43,375 nt of DNA from an archaeon (GTDB lineage: Archaea > Thermoproteota > Nitrososphaeria > Nitrososphaerales > Gagatemarchaeaceae): NCBI GenBank assembly GCA_021823325.1, contig JAKAOG010000006.1:1-43375 (forward strand), given 5' to 3'. Position numbers and translations under genes: made by a program. The notes under the pieces were generated by a model. The model was not told where the DNA came from. It worked only from the letters and a program-made list of their open reading frames with translations, and searched no databases. Of this stretch, positions 23,613 to 32,105 are shown in pieces. Numbering within the stretch: position 1 is the first letter of the stretch; the number at the start of each line of letters is the position of its first letter.

Positions 23613-25292
23613 GTGTCCGAAGCCACCGAACAATCCAGTGACCGGAAACTAAGACGAGCGCTGTCGACTACCGACCTTCTGATGCTGAGTTTAGGCGGGA
23701 TCATAGGGTCTGGTTGGCTCTTCGCAGCGGCGGGCGCATCGATACTCGCGGGTCCCGCGGCAATATTGTCATGGATCATCGGAGGGCTGATTGTATTGAC
23801 CATAGCGCTGGTGTACGCAGAACTGGGCGGGATGATTCCAAGGTCTGGTGCTATCGTAAGGTACGGGGCTTATTCCCATGGCAGTTTCGCAGGCTATGTG
23901 TTTGGATGGGCGTACTTCCTTTCGGCCGTTTCCGTACCACCCATCGAAGCCGAAGCGGTGATAACATACGCAGGGACGTACATCAACGGCCTGGTTTCCC
24001 CCAGCGGGGTACTGACGGGAGAAGGAATCATACTTGCGATGCTGTTGACCGCTATCTTCTTCGTCTTGAACTACGTTGGAATCAAGGTGATGGGGAAGGC
24101 GAACACCGGAATCACGTGGTGGAAACTGATAATCCCTGCGGCCACTGTGGTCGCACTGTTCATCGCGGGATTCAACGCGTCGAACTTCGCACTGTCGACC
24201 GGGTTCATTCCGTATGGATGGCCCGCTGTCTTCTCCTCGATTTCGCTGGCGGGGATAGTCTTCTCATACCTTGGCTTTAGGCAGGCTCTGGACTACGGAG
24301 GCGAGGCCAAGAACCCCCAGAGATCTGTGCCCATCGCGACGATACTCTCAGTTCTGATCGGCATGGCGCTTTACACGCTACTGCAGGTCGTGTTCATAGG
24401 CCACGTCACATGGCCCACAGGGGTCGCTCCGGGTGACTGGGCGTCTCTCTCAGGTCCGATAGTGACGGCTCCGTTCGCCACGGCCGCGTCTGCGGCCGGA
24501 TTGGTCGCGCTTACATACATCCTATATGCTGACGCGTACATCTCACCCTCTGGTACCCTTAACGTCTACCTAGGGACGTCGCAGAGAACTCTCTACGGCC
24601 TTGCGACTCTGAAGACGCTGCCAAAGTCTCTGACGAAGATACACGAGAGGTTCAGGATACCTGTCCTTCCGCTCGTGATATCGACGCTCGTAGGGTTCAT
24701 CTTCTTCGCGCCTTTCCCGAGTTGGTACAAACTCGTAGGGTTCATCTCCAGCTCGACGGTGTTCACCTATATCGTAGGCGGCTCCGCGTTGACGACGTTT
24801 AGGAAGCACGCGGCCGATCTCAAAAGGCCCTTCAGGCTTGCGGGCTCGAGCGTGATAGCGCCTATCTCCTTCATCGGGGCTTCACTCATAGTCTACTGGT
24901 CGGGTTGGCCCGTCGTGGGCTATGTGGCCGCGGCGATTTTCCTGGGTCTCTTGGTCTACGTCGTCTTGGCGGCAGCTAACAGGAAAGACACGGTCAACAT
25001 CTTCACAGCACAGGCCCTAAAGGCCGGAGCTTGGGTTCCAGTCTACATCGTGGTGCTCGTCGTGCTATCCTACCTGGGCGAGGCTGACTACGGGGGAATC
25101 GGGGTCATCAACTTCCCCATAGACTTCGTTATCGTCATCATCATCGGCCTGGTCTTCTACGTCTGGTCCGTGAAGGCAGGCTACAGGACGGCGGAGATAG
25201 AGCAGATGGCAACCCTAGGGACTCAGTTCGTGGCGAGCGAAACCCCCGAAGGCTCTCCTGCGAGTCAGAAGAGCAGCGAAAAAACCGCCTGA
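23613..25292 (+). CDS. APC-family amino acid permease
   Basis: A 559-residue membrane transporter with about 12-14 hydrophobic segments. The first helix carries LSLGGIIGSGWLFAAAGAS, the glycine-rich substrate-binding motif of amino acid-polyamine-organocation permeases, and helix 6 has LGFRQALDYGGEAKNPQRSVP, another hallmark. It therefore likely imports amino acids by cation symport. The C-terminal tail after residue 525 is hydrophilic. The start is GTG 23613. It stands alone with a strong promoter. The substrate is unknown. Confidence 0.88.
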   Translation: MSEATEQSSDRKLRRALSTTDLLMLSLGGIIGSGWLFAAAGASILAGPAAILSWIIGGLIVLTIALVYAELGGMIPRSGAIVRYGAYSHGSFAGYVFGWAYFLSAVSVPPIEAEAVITYAGTYINGLVSPSGVLTGEGIILAMLLTAIFFVLNYVGIKVMGKANTGITWWKLIIPAATVVALFIAGFNASNFALSTGFIPYGWPAVFSSISLAGIVFSYLGFRQALDYGGEAKNPQRSVPIATILSVLIGMALYTLLQVVFIGHVTWPTGVAPGDWASLSGPIVTAPFATAASAAGLVALTYILYADAYISPSGTLNVYLGTSQRTLYGLATLKTLPKSLTKIHERFRIPVLPLVISTLVGFIFFAPFPSWYKLVGFISSSTVFTYIVGGSALTTFRKHAADLKRPFRLAGSSVIAPISFIGASLIVYWSGWPVVGYVAAAIFLGLLVYVVLAAANRKDTVNIFTAQALKAGAWVPVYIVVLVVLSYLGEADYGGIGVINFPIDFVIVIIIGLVFYVWSVKAGYRTAEIEQMATLGTQFVASETPEGSPASQKSSEKTA

Positions 25293-25476
25293 GGCGCACA
25301 GGAAATCCTCAGGGACGCCGGGCGTGCTATAGTCAGGGCAAGTTTAGGACGCCTCGCTGACCTCACAGCGACAGGTCCACACACCCCCGGGGGCGCGCTT
25401 CCGTTTTGCGTGGAACGAATAAATACGGAGAAACAAACTAGTTTAGGCAGAGACCCAATCCTGGTGCCTTGACATC

Positions 25477-27783
25477 TTGCCAATAGAAGACCTGATGTGG
25501 GTCGAGAAATACAGGCCGGCACGGCTCGACGACGTAGCAGGACAGGAGTCCATCAGAAAGAGGCTCGAGGCCCTACTGCAAAAGAAGGAGCAACTCCCTC
25601 ACCTCCTCTTCGCGGGACCGCCTGGGTCGGGAAAGACGACCACCGCGCTACTGGTTGCTAAAGAGATCCTTGGGGATCAGTGGCGGGATTACACCCTGGT
25701 TCTGAACGCCTCGGATGAGAGAGGCATCGACGTGGTAAGGGAGAGGATTAAGACCTTCGCAAGGTACGCCGACAAGAGAGAGGGGGTCCCCTTCAGGCTG
25801 GTCATCCTGGACGAGTCTGACGAGATGTGTCTCAACCCAGACACGAAGATACTCGTCGGGACGCTCGACGACCTCCGAGAGGCATCTCTTCGTGAGCTGT
25901 TGGAGAGTAAAGGCAGGAAGAGGTTCAGGCTTCCTTCTTTCGGAGAGAAAGGGCTCAGGCTTGAGGACGACTGGGGAAGAATAGTGCCTTCTGGGCGCGC
26001 AGAACTCTACAAAGTAACCTTCGACGACGGAAGGACCGTGGAAGCGTCATCTGAGCACCCTTTCTTCCAAGTCCAGGGCAGGGTGGTCAAGACCATAAGA
26101 ACAAAGGAGTTGTCCAAAGGCTCCACGGTGGCAGAATTTTCCGATAGGATTTTGAGATGCTATGGATGCTCGACGCCATTCTACAGGGCAAACCCATGGG
26201 AGGGCTACGAGCACCACTTCTGTTCCACGAGTTGCAGAAACGAATATTTCGGAACGCTTTCAACTCAAAGGCCCCCCGAGGAGAGAACCCGAATCCGCGC
26301 GCTGGCGGCAAGGGGCATGAAAGAAAAGGGGGTCTACGAGTCTCCGGACTATCGCCGAAAAAGGTCTGAAACCGCACACAGGCTCATCCGAGAAGGCAGG
26401 ATACCAGACCCTCGTACCTGGAAGAAGTTCGCGAAGGGTCAAGGCGCATGGATGGGCAAGAAGCTCCCGCTCGAGCACAGGAAGTCCATCTCGGACGGTG
26501 ACAGGAGATACTTCGCAGAGCATCCAGAGGTCAAGGAAGAAATCTCTCGACATGTCAGGACCGCCCTGCTTGACCCAACAGGCCCGTATCAGCGGCTGGT
26601 TCGGTCAGGATTCTTCAAGGAAGCCAGTAAGCGTGCAAGCGCTGCATCACTGGCATCTTGGAGCAAGAAGGGCTTCAGGAGCAAGACTGAGGAAAAGATG
26701 GCGGCTCTGCTAGATTCGTGGGGACTCGAATACGCCCGGGAACGGGTTATCCTGCCGGCCCCTAGTGGGGAGAAGTACCCGCTCGCCGTCGACTTCATGG
26801 TAGGCAATGTTGCAATCTTCGTTAACGGTTGTTGGTGGCACGTCTGCAATAGATGCGGGGTTGAACCCAGATATGAAAAGCAGAAGCGAAACATGGTCAA
26901 AGACGAGAGGCATTACAGGGAACTCGAGCGGCTCGGTTACCGCGTCGTCGTGGTTTGGGAGCACGAGTTGAATGATCCGTTAATCGTGTCGAAAGACGTC
27001 GTCCCAAGAATCTTCCACATGGTGGGAGTCTCGGGAGGGCATCCTCCGAAGGTCAGACATGCGAGGGTAGCGTCGATCGAGAAGATAGGGATGTCCGACG
27101 TGCTTAACGTAAACGTAGACGGGAACAGGAACTTCATTTTGGCAAATGGCGTACTCACCCATAACACCAGTGACGGCCAGACGGCCCTTCGAAGGATAAT
27201 GGAGGAGAACTCCAAGCACACGAGGTTCATCCTGGTCTGCAACTACTCTTCCGGGATCATCGAGCCGCTCCAGAGCAGGTGCGCCATATTCAGGTTCCAG
27301 AGGCTGGACGAGGCGTCGGTAACCCAGCACCTGGAGGAGATCGCCAAGAAGGAGAAGCTCAAGCATTCGGGGGACGCCGTGTTCGGGGAGATCTACGACG
27401 CTACCCAGGGGGACCTTAGGCAGGCGATCAACCTCCTCCAGGCGGCATCGGCCACGGGGGAGGTCACGATAGATGCGGTGAAGTCGGTCTCGGGAGCGGC
27501 GGCGAAAGCGAGGGTCTTCGAAATAGTCAAAGCGGCGCTGGAGGGGGACTTCGAGGCCGCAAGGACGAAGATGATCGAGCTGACGAGGGTCTACGGCATC
27601 CCTGAGAGGGACTTTCTCAAGTACGCTAACGAGTCGCTGGGGTCGCTGAAGGTCCCTGACATGGCGAAGGCGATCTCCATCCTCGCCGAATACGACTTCC
27701 GCCTTGTCCAGGGCGCGCAACCTGAGCTCCAGCTGACGGCGATGCTCGCCCAGCTTTCCTCTCTCAAAGGCGGCAGGGACTAG
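25477..27783 (+). CDS. rfcS: Replication factor C small subunit interrupted by a large intein
   Basis: A 768-residue precursor; the spliced clamp-loader subunit is 322 residues, as expected. The RFC box is WVEKYRPARLDDVAGQ (residues 8-23). Walker A is GPPGSGKT at 47-54 and Walker B is LVILDESDEM, ending at residue 117. The intein occupies 118-563. The host resumes with TSDGQTALRRIMEE and the SRC motif (LQSRCAIFRFQRL). Splicing at the Walker B/sensor region is needed for ATPase function. The start is TTG 25477 with a TATA-like AGTTTAGG about 35 nt upstream. hisS begins 2 nt after the stop. The large subunit lies at 7187-8362. Confidence 0.94.
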   Translation: MPIEDLMWVEKYRPARLDDVAGQESIRKRLEALLQKKEQLPHLLFAGPPGSGKTTTALLVAKEILGDQWRDYTLVLNASDERGIDVVRERIKTFARYADKREGVPFRLVILDESDEMCLNPDTKILVGTLDDLREASLRELLESKGRKRFRLPSFGEKGLRLEDDWGRIVPSGRAELYKVTFDDGRTVEASSEHPFFQVQGRVVKTIRTKELSKGSTVAEFSDRILRCYGCSTPFYRANPWEGYEHHFCSTSCRNEYFGTLSTQRPPEERTRIRALAARGMKEKGVYESPDYRRKRSETAHRLIREGRIPDPRTWKKFAKGQGAWMGKKLPLEHRKSISDGDRRYFAEHPEVKEEISRHVRTALLDPTGPYQRLVRSGFFKEASKRASAASLASWSKKGFRSKTEEKMAALLDSWGLEYARERVILPAPSGEKYPLAVDFMVGNVAIFVNGCWWHVCNRCGVEPRYEKQKRNMVKDERHYRELERLGYRVVVVWEHELNDPLIVSKDVVPRIFHMVGVSGGHPPKVRHARVASIEKIGMSDVLNVNVDGNRNFILANGVLTHNTSDGQTALRRIMEENSKHTRFILVCNYSSGIIEPLQSRCAIFRFQRLDEASVTQHLEEIAKKEKLKHSGDAVFGEIYDATQGDLRQAINLLQAASATGEVTIDAVKSVSGAAAKARVFEIVKAALEGDFEAARTKMIELTRVYGIPERDFLKYANESLGSLKVPDMAKAISILAEYDFRLVQGAQPELQLTAMLAQLSSLKGGRD
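25828..27165 (+). other. RfcS intein with a Vsr-like nuclease domain, NUMOD3-like motifs and a Cys knuckle
   Basis: A 446-residue intein that starts CLNPDTKILVG and ends NGVLTHN before extein Thr564. Hint block B is EASSEHPFFQV and the C-terminal block is NVNVDGNRNFILANGVLTHN. The insert has no LAGLIDADG motif. Instead it shows a C-x2-C/C-x4-C knuckle (CYGCSTPF and HHFCSTSCRNEYF, precursor residues 228-258), and a NUMOD3-like motif (GKKLPLEHRKSIS near 327). A Vsr-like domain spans about 400-500: TEEKM, AVDFMVG, NGCWWHVC, then KDERHYRELERLGYRVVVVW and EHEL. These align in order with Vsr endonuclease, keeping the Asp and the tryptophan-rich GC-WH segment. The DNA is richer in A and T than the host gene. 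Confidence 0.85.
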
Positions 27784-27785
27784 CG

Positions 27786-29057
27786 ATGGAGCTCAACGTC
27801 CCGAGGGGCATAGACGACGTCGACCCGGAGAGGTTCGAGGCGCAGGCGAGAGTCAGGGCGGCTTTCGAGTCTGTCGCGCGGGCGTACAACTTCCAGCTCA
27901 TGGAGCCCGCGTCCCTCGAGCACCTCAGCATCCTAAGGGCGAAGAGCGGGACAGCCGTCGACCAGGAGATCTACTCCTTCAAGGACAAAGGGGGGCGCGA
28001 CATCGGACTCCGCTTCGACATGACGGTGGGGATCACCCGCTACGTCTGCTCCCGAAAGGACCTCAGGCTCCCTGCTAAGTTGGCAGCTTCCGGGGGGATC
28101 TGGAGGTACGACGAACCTCAGTACGGCAGGTATCGCTGGTCCAACCAGTGGGACCTGGAGGTCTTCGGGCCTCCGTCGGTCGAAGCAGACGCCGAAGTCA
28201 TCGACGCGGGCGCCGCAATCCTCAGGCGGCTCGGCCTGACAGAGACGGTCATCAAGGTAGGGGACAGGAGGGTGGTAGAGGAGTTCATCCGGAAGCAACT
28301 GAACATCAGCGAGGACGCGCGGGTCGTGGAGCTGATGAGGGCCCTGGATAAGGTCGAGAAGAAGTCTCCTTCCGAGCTCAAGGAGGAGTATGTCGCGAAG
28401 GGGTTCGACGAGCGCCAGGTCGACAGGCTGTTGGAGTTCGGGAAGCTGAGAGGCACGCCTGACGCGGTCCTCGGGAGGCTCTCCGAGCTGTCCCTCTCGA
28501 CCATGAAGGAGCTGGGCACGCTTGGCGACCTCCTTGATTCGAGGAACCTCAAGAACGTAGAGTACAACATGAGCATAGTCAGAGGGATTGACTACTACAC
28601 GGGCATAGTCTTCGAGGCGGCCGACGTCCGCAACCCGAGGCTCGGGTCGCTCTTCGGAGGGGGGAGGTACGACGCCCTGCCCAAGATGTTCGGGCGCCCG
28701 GACCTCTCCGCCACCGGAGCCGCAGGGGGGATAGAGCGCACGGCGATGTCCCTAGCCCGGGGGACGTCCGCACCTAGGAAGCTCGTTTACGTCGCCATCC
28801 CTGGGGAGTCCACCCTGGGTGCCGCCCTGAAGGCCGCGAGCGCGTTGAGGGAGCAAGGGATATCGGCGGATGTGCCGCTGGTGCTGAAGCCTCTGTCGAA
28901 GCAGATGGAAGACGCGAGCAAGATGGGCGCCAGCTGGGTAATGATAGTGGGGGAACGGGAGCTGAAGTCGAAGGCTGTGACCCTTCGGGACATGAACTCC
29001 CGCAAAGAGGAACTGCTGTCCCTTGAGGACGCCATCGGGCGAATCGAGAAAGCGTGA
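27786..29057 (+). CDS. hisS: Histidyl-tRNA synthetase
   Basis: A 423-residue class II aminoacyl-tRNA synthetase that charges tRNA-His. Motif 1 region is VPRGIDDVDPERF. Motif 2 is ASGGIWRYDEPQYGRYRW followed by QWDLEVFG, and the HisA signature is IVRGIDYYTGIVFE near residues 262-275. Motif 3 is ATGAAGGIERTAMSLA near 310. The C-terminal anticodon-binding domain starts near 335 (KLVYVAIPGES). ATG 27786 follows the rfcS stop by 2 nt, so both are co-transcribed. Confidence 0.95.
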   Translation: MELNVPRGIDDVDPERFEAQARVRAAFESVARAYNFQLMEPASLEHLSILRAKSGTAVDQEIYSFKDKGGRDIGLRFDMTVGITRYVCSRKDLRLPAKLAASGGIWRYDEPQYGRYRWSNQWDLEVFGPPSVEADAEVIDAGAAILRRLGLTETVIKVGDRRVVEEFIRKQLNISEDARVVELMRALDKVEKKSPSELKEEYVAKGFDERQVDRLLEFGKLRGTPDAVLGRLSELSLSTMKELGTLGDLLDSRNLKNVEYNMSIVRGIDYYTGIVFEAADVRNPRLGSLFGGGRYDALPKMFGRPDLSATGAAGGIERTAMSLARGTSAPRKLVYVAIPGESTLGAALKAASALREQGISADVPLVLKPLSKQMEDASKMGASWVMIVGERELKSKAVTLRDMNSRKEELLSLEDAIGRIEKA

Positions 29058-29109
29058 CGACAGACAGGCACAACGTTTAATCGAAGGGACTCCGTCGTGC
29101 GCGCACGGC

Positions 29110-29340
29110 ATGGAAAGAGCGATAGTGCTTGTGAACCTGAGCCCCGGCACCGAGGAACAGAGCGTATCCGCTCTGAGGGGGATGGCAGGCATAAAGTCCG
29201 TCTACCAGCTTTACGGCCTCTATGACCTCCTGATCATGGTCGAGGGGGCGGACGACCAGGCCGTGAAATCGATCATCGCAGACAACCTGCGGTCGAAGCC
29301 CGGCGTCGTGTCTACGATAACGATGAAGATACTATCTTAG
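29110..29340 (+). CDS. Stand-alone Lrp/AsnC ligand-binding (RAM) domain protein
   Basis: A 76-residue protein from ATG 29110. It has only the C-terminal regulator domain of the Lrp/AsnC family: RAIVLVNLSPGTEEQSVSAL, SVYQLYGLYDLLIMVEG and VVSTITMKIL. No DNA-binding helix-turn-helix is present. Such stand-alone RAM proteins bind amino acids and assemble into rings, possibly modulating full-length Lrp proteins. A TATA-like GTTTAATC near 29075-29082 lies about 31 nt upstream of the start. The next genes degrade threonine, so an amino-acid-sensing role would fit, but that is inference. Confidence 0.8.
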   Translation: MERAIVLVNLSPGTEEQSVSALRGMAGIKSVYQLYGLYDLLIMVEGADDQAVKSIIADNLRSKPGVVSTITMKILS

Positions 29341-29379
29341 GAGTCAACGTTTTAACCCCAGAAAGCGGGGACGCCGCTG

Positions 29380-30378
29380 TTGCCGCCCAAGGTGCTCGTT
29401 ACGGGGGCAGCGGGGCAGATCGGCTCTGAGCTCGTCGGGGTCCTGAGAGACAGGTACGGAGCGGGAAACGTCGTCGCCACTGACAAGGCGGTGACCAGAG
29501 CCCAGGTCTCGGCCGGCATCATCGAGCCGCTTGACGTGATGCACCTTTCGTCAGTGGAAAGGGCGATCAGGTCACATCACGTCGACACCGTCTTCCATCT
29601 TGCCGCCATCCTCTCCGCTGCAGGAGAGTCCAACTCAGACCTTGCTTGGGACGTCAACATGGACGGTCTGAAGAACGTCCTCGACGCGTCTTCCAGGCTG
29701 GGGGTCGACAGGGTCTTCTGGCCCAGCTCCATCGGCGTCTTCGGACCAGACGCGCCCAAGGACAGAGCGCCGCAGGGGGCCGCGCTTAACCCGTCGACGA
29801 TGTACGGGATAACCAAGGTCGCCGGGGAGCTCTTGTGCGCCTACTACTCGCAAAAGCACCGAGTCGACGTGAGGAGCGTCCGGTTCCCTGGGCTGATAAG
29901 CAGCGAGGCCAAGCCTGGAGGGGGGACGACTGACTACGCCGTCGAGATATTCTATTCGGCCATCCAGAGCGGCGAGTACACCTGCTTCCTTTCAAAAGGC
30001 ACCACTCTCCCGATGATGTACATGCCTGACGCCTTGAGGGCGGCGACCACGATCATGGAAGCAGACCCCGAGAAGATCCGGATCCGGACGAGCTACAACA
30101 TAGGGGCCATGAGCTTCTCTGCGGGGGAGCTGGAGGCGGAGATCAGTAAGCACATGCCCGGCTTCCGTGTGAAGTACATCCCCGATTCCCGACAGGCCAT
30201 CGCGGACACCTGGCCCAGGTCGATCGACGACGCCCCTGCTAGGAAGGACTGGGGGTGGAGAGAAAAATATGGGATCGGCGCCATGACCTCAGACATGCTG
30301 GATAAACTGGAGACGAAGTTGAAAGCGGGGCAAAAGACGTTTAACACCACCGGCAGCCCGGCGAGACGGAACGTTTGA
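29380..30378 (+). CDS. tdh: SDR-type L-threonine 3-dehydrogenase
   Basis: A 332-residue short-chain dehydrogenase of the UDP-galactose-epimerase-like threonine dehydrogenase group. The N-terminal nucleotide motif is VLVTGAAGQIGSELV near residues 5-19. The catalytic Ser/Tyr/Lys lie in WPSSIGVFG and TMYGITKVAGE near 117-149. GGGTTDYAVEIFY and LPMMYMPDALRA are specific for this group. It oxidises L-threonine to 2-amino-3-ketobutyrate with NAD. The next gene starts within its stop codon and encodes the CoA-dependent cleavage enzyme, strongly supporting the assignment. The start is TTG 29380 with TATA-like TTTTAACC about 30 nt upstream. Confidence 0.87.
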   Translation: MPPKVLVTGAAGQIGSELVGVLRDRYGAGNVVATDKAVTRAQVSAGIIEPLDVMHLSSVERAIRSHHVDTVFHLAAILSAAGESNSDLAWDVNMDGLKNVLDASSRLGVDRVFWPSSIGVFGPDAPKDRAPQGAALNPSTMYGITKVAGELLCAYYSQKHRVDVRSVRFPGLISSEAKPGGGTTDYAVEIFYSAIQSGEYTCFLSKGTTLPMMYMPDALRAATTIMEADPEKIRIRTSYNIGAMSFSAGELEAEISKHMPGFRVKYIPDSRQAIADTWPRSIDDAPARKDWGWREKYGIGAMTSDMLDKLETKLKAGQKTFNTTGSPARRNV

Positions 30379-31586
30379 GGGACCCCAGCTCCTTCCTGAG
30401 GGCCGAATATGACGACCTGGTAAAGCAGGAACTCGACTGGAGGCTCAGGGTGCTCGGAGGCGCCAGCACCCCCTGGTGCACCGTCGATGGAAGAAGGGTG
30501 CTGATGTTCTGCTCGAACAACTACCTCGGACTGAGCAACCATCCGAAGCTGAAGGAGGCGGCGATTGAAGCGACGAAGACGCACGGGGTCGGCTCGGGCT
30601 CGGTCAGGCCCATAGCCGGGAACATGGACCTCCACGTCGAGCTGGAGAGGAGGCTCGCGCGGTTCAAGCGGGCAGAGGCGTCTCTTGTCTACCAGACCGG
30701 GTTCGCCGCGAATGCAGGCCTGATACCTCAGCTCGCCGGAAAGGGGGACCTGATAGTGAGCGACGAGCTGAACCACGGAAGCATCATCGACGGCGTCCGG
30801 CTCTCGCCCGCTGAGAGAAGGGTCTACAGGCACGGAGACGCCGACGACCTGTCTAGGGTGCTTGACGAGGCGGAGCGGGCGTCCCCTCGGTTCAGGCGAA
30901 TCCTGGTCATAACCGACGGGGTCTTTTCCATGGACGGCGACGTAGCTCCCCTCGACAAGGTCGCCGCGCTCGGCGCGGAGCATGGGGCCATGGTCTACGT
31001 CGACGACGCGCACGGAGAGGGGGTCCTCGGGGAGGGCGGCAGGGGGATAGTCTCGCATTACGGACTTTCACGAGAGAAGGTCCAGGTCGAGATGGGGACC
31101 TTCTCCAAGGCGTTCGGCGTCGTGGGCGGCCACGTGTCCGGCTCTCAGGACCTGGTGAGCTTCGCCTACAACAAGTCTAGGACCTGGCTCCTCAGCGGCT
31201 CTCATCCTCCCGCGGTAGTCGCAGCCTGCACGGCCGCTGTGGGCGTCCTTGAAGACGAGCCAGCGCACGTCCAGAGGCTGTGGGAAAACACCCGCTACTT
31301 CAAGAAGGCGATGGCCGACCTCGGCTTCGACATCGGGAAGAGCGAGACTCCCATCACGCCCGTCATGGTGGGGGAGAGCGGGGCGGCAAAGAGACTGAGC
31401 GCCAGGCTCTTTGAAATCGGGGTCTTCGCCCTGCCGATAGTGTACCCGATGGTGGCCCAGGGGAAGGCGAGGATCAGGACGATAATGAACGCGGCGCTCA
31501 CCAGGGAGGACCTGGACTTCGCCATCGGCGCCTTCGAGAAGGCCGGGAAAGAGCTCGGGCTCCTGGCAGCGAAGCGGCCCCACTGA
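30375..31586 (+). CDS. kbl: Glycine C-acetyltransferase (2-amino-3-ketobutyrate CoA ligase)
   Basis: A 403-residue pyridoxal-phosphate enzyme of the alpha-oxoamine synthase family. CSNNYLGLSNHP near residue 50, the substrate loop GVGSGSVRPIAGNMDLH, VDDAHGEGVLGEGGRG near 215 and the PLP lysine Lys245 in TFSKAFGVVGGHV are all present. It cleaves 2-amino-3-ketobutyrate with CoA to glycine and acetyl-CoA. TTG 30375 overlaps the tdh stop (TTGA), so both are translated as a unit for threonine catabolism. The paralogous 8-amino-7-oxononanoate synthase for biotin is less likely given the tdh neighbour. Confidence 0.88.
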   Translation: MRDPSSFLRAEYDDLVKQELDWRLRVLGGASTPWCTVDGRRVLMFCSNNYLGLSNHPKLKEAAIEATKTHGVGSGSVRPIAGNMDLHVELERRLARFKRAEASLVYQTGFAANAGLIPQLAGKGDLIVSDELNHGSIIDGVRLSPAERRVYRHGDADDLSRVLDEAERASPRFRRILVITDGVFSMDGDVAPLDKVAALGAEHGAMVYVDDAHGEGVLGEGGRGIVSHYGLSREKVQVEMGTFSKAFGVVGGHVSGSQDLVSFAYNKSRTWLLSGSHPPAVVAACTAAVGVLEDEPAHVQRLWENTRYFKKAMADLGFDIGKSETPITPVMVGESGAAKRLSARLFEIGVFALPIVYPMVAQGKARIRTIMNAALTREDLDFAIGAFEKAGKELGLLAAKRPH

Positions 31587-31625
31587 CTCGCATAGGTTAA
31601 GAGCCGTCGACCAGAGGATGAAGCC

Positions 31626-32048
31626 ATGACCTTCCGGTACCTCCCCGACGTCGCGCTCGCCGACATCGCCTTCGAGGCCGAGTCTGACACCATCGGGGGG
31701 ATGTTCGAGTCGTGCGCCCTGGCCATTACCGACATCATGGTAAACCCGCTGACTCTCAGGGCGAGATCGAGCAGAGAGTTCGCCTTCGGCCCGGCTGACC
31801 TGGACCGTCTCCTCTACGACTTCCTCACAGAGCTGATCATCGCCAAGGACGTCGATTCGCTCCTGTTCAAGGAGTTCTCCGTGCAGGTCGACACCAAGGG
31901 AGGGACCCTCAAGGCGTCCGCGAAGGGAGAGCCCATCGACCGGGAGCGCCACGAGCTGAGGAACGACGTCAAAGCCGTGACCATGCACATGTTCGGGGTG
32001 AAGAACGTAGGAGGCAAGTGGAAGGCGACCGTCGTCCTCGACATCTAG
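31626..32048 (+). CDS. Archease
   Basis: A 140-residue SHS2-fold protein. Recognisable parts are the N-terminal RYLPDVALADIAFEAE, a GGMFESCALAITDIM helix, the acidic LLYDFLTELIIAKD and the C-terminal HELRNDVKAVTMHMF followed by WKATVVLDI. The final acidic Asp of VVLDI is the metal ligand in archeases. Archease activates RtcB by promoting guanylylation, and the rtcB gene follows 57 nt downstream. The pair ligates tRNA halves after intron excision. A TATA-like GGTTAAGAG near 31595-31603 precedes ATG 31626. Confidence 0.9.
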   Translation: MTFRYLPDVALADIAFEAESDTIGGMFESCALAITDIMVNPLTLRARSSREFAFGPADLDRLLYDFLTELIIAKDVDSLLFKEFSVQVDTKGGTLKASAKGEPIDRERHELRNDVKAVTMHMFGVKNVGGKWKATVVLDI

Positions 32049-32105
32049 CCGTCGGGCTGCAAACCCTTAAAGGCGCAAAGCCAGGTCAGCCTCAAAGGGG
32101 TCCGC

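Noticed and set aside
30093-31988. Two long minus-strand open frames (321 and 306 codons) opposite kbl and neighbours
   Set aside because: They mirror the coding bias of tdh, kbl and archease and carry no recognisable domain.
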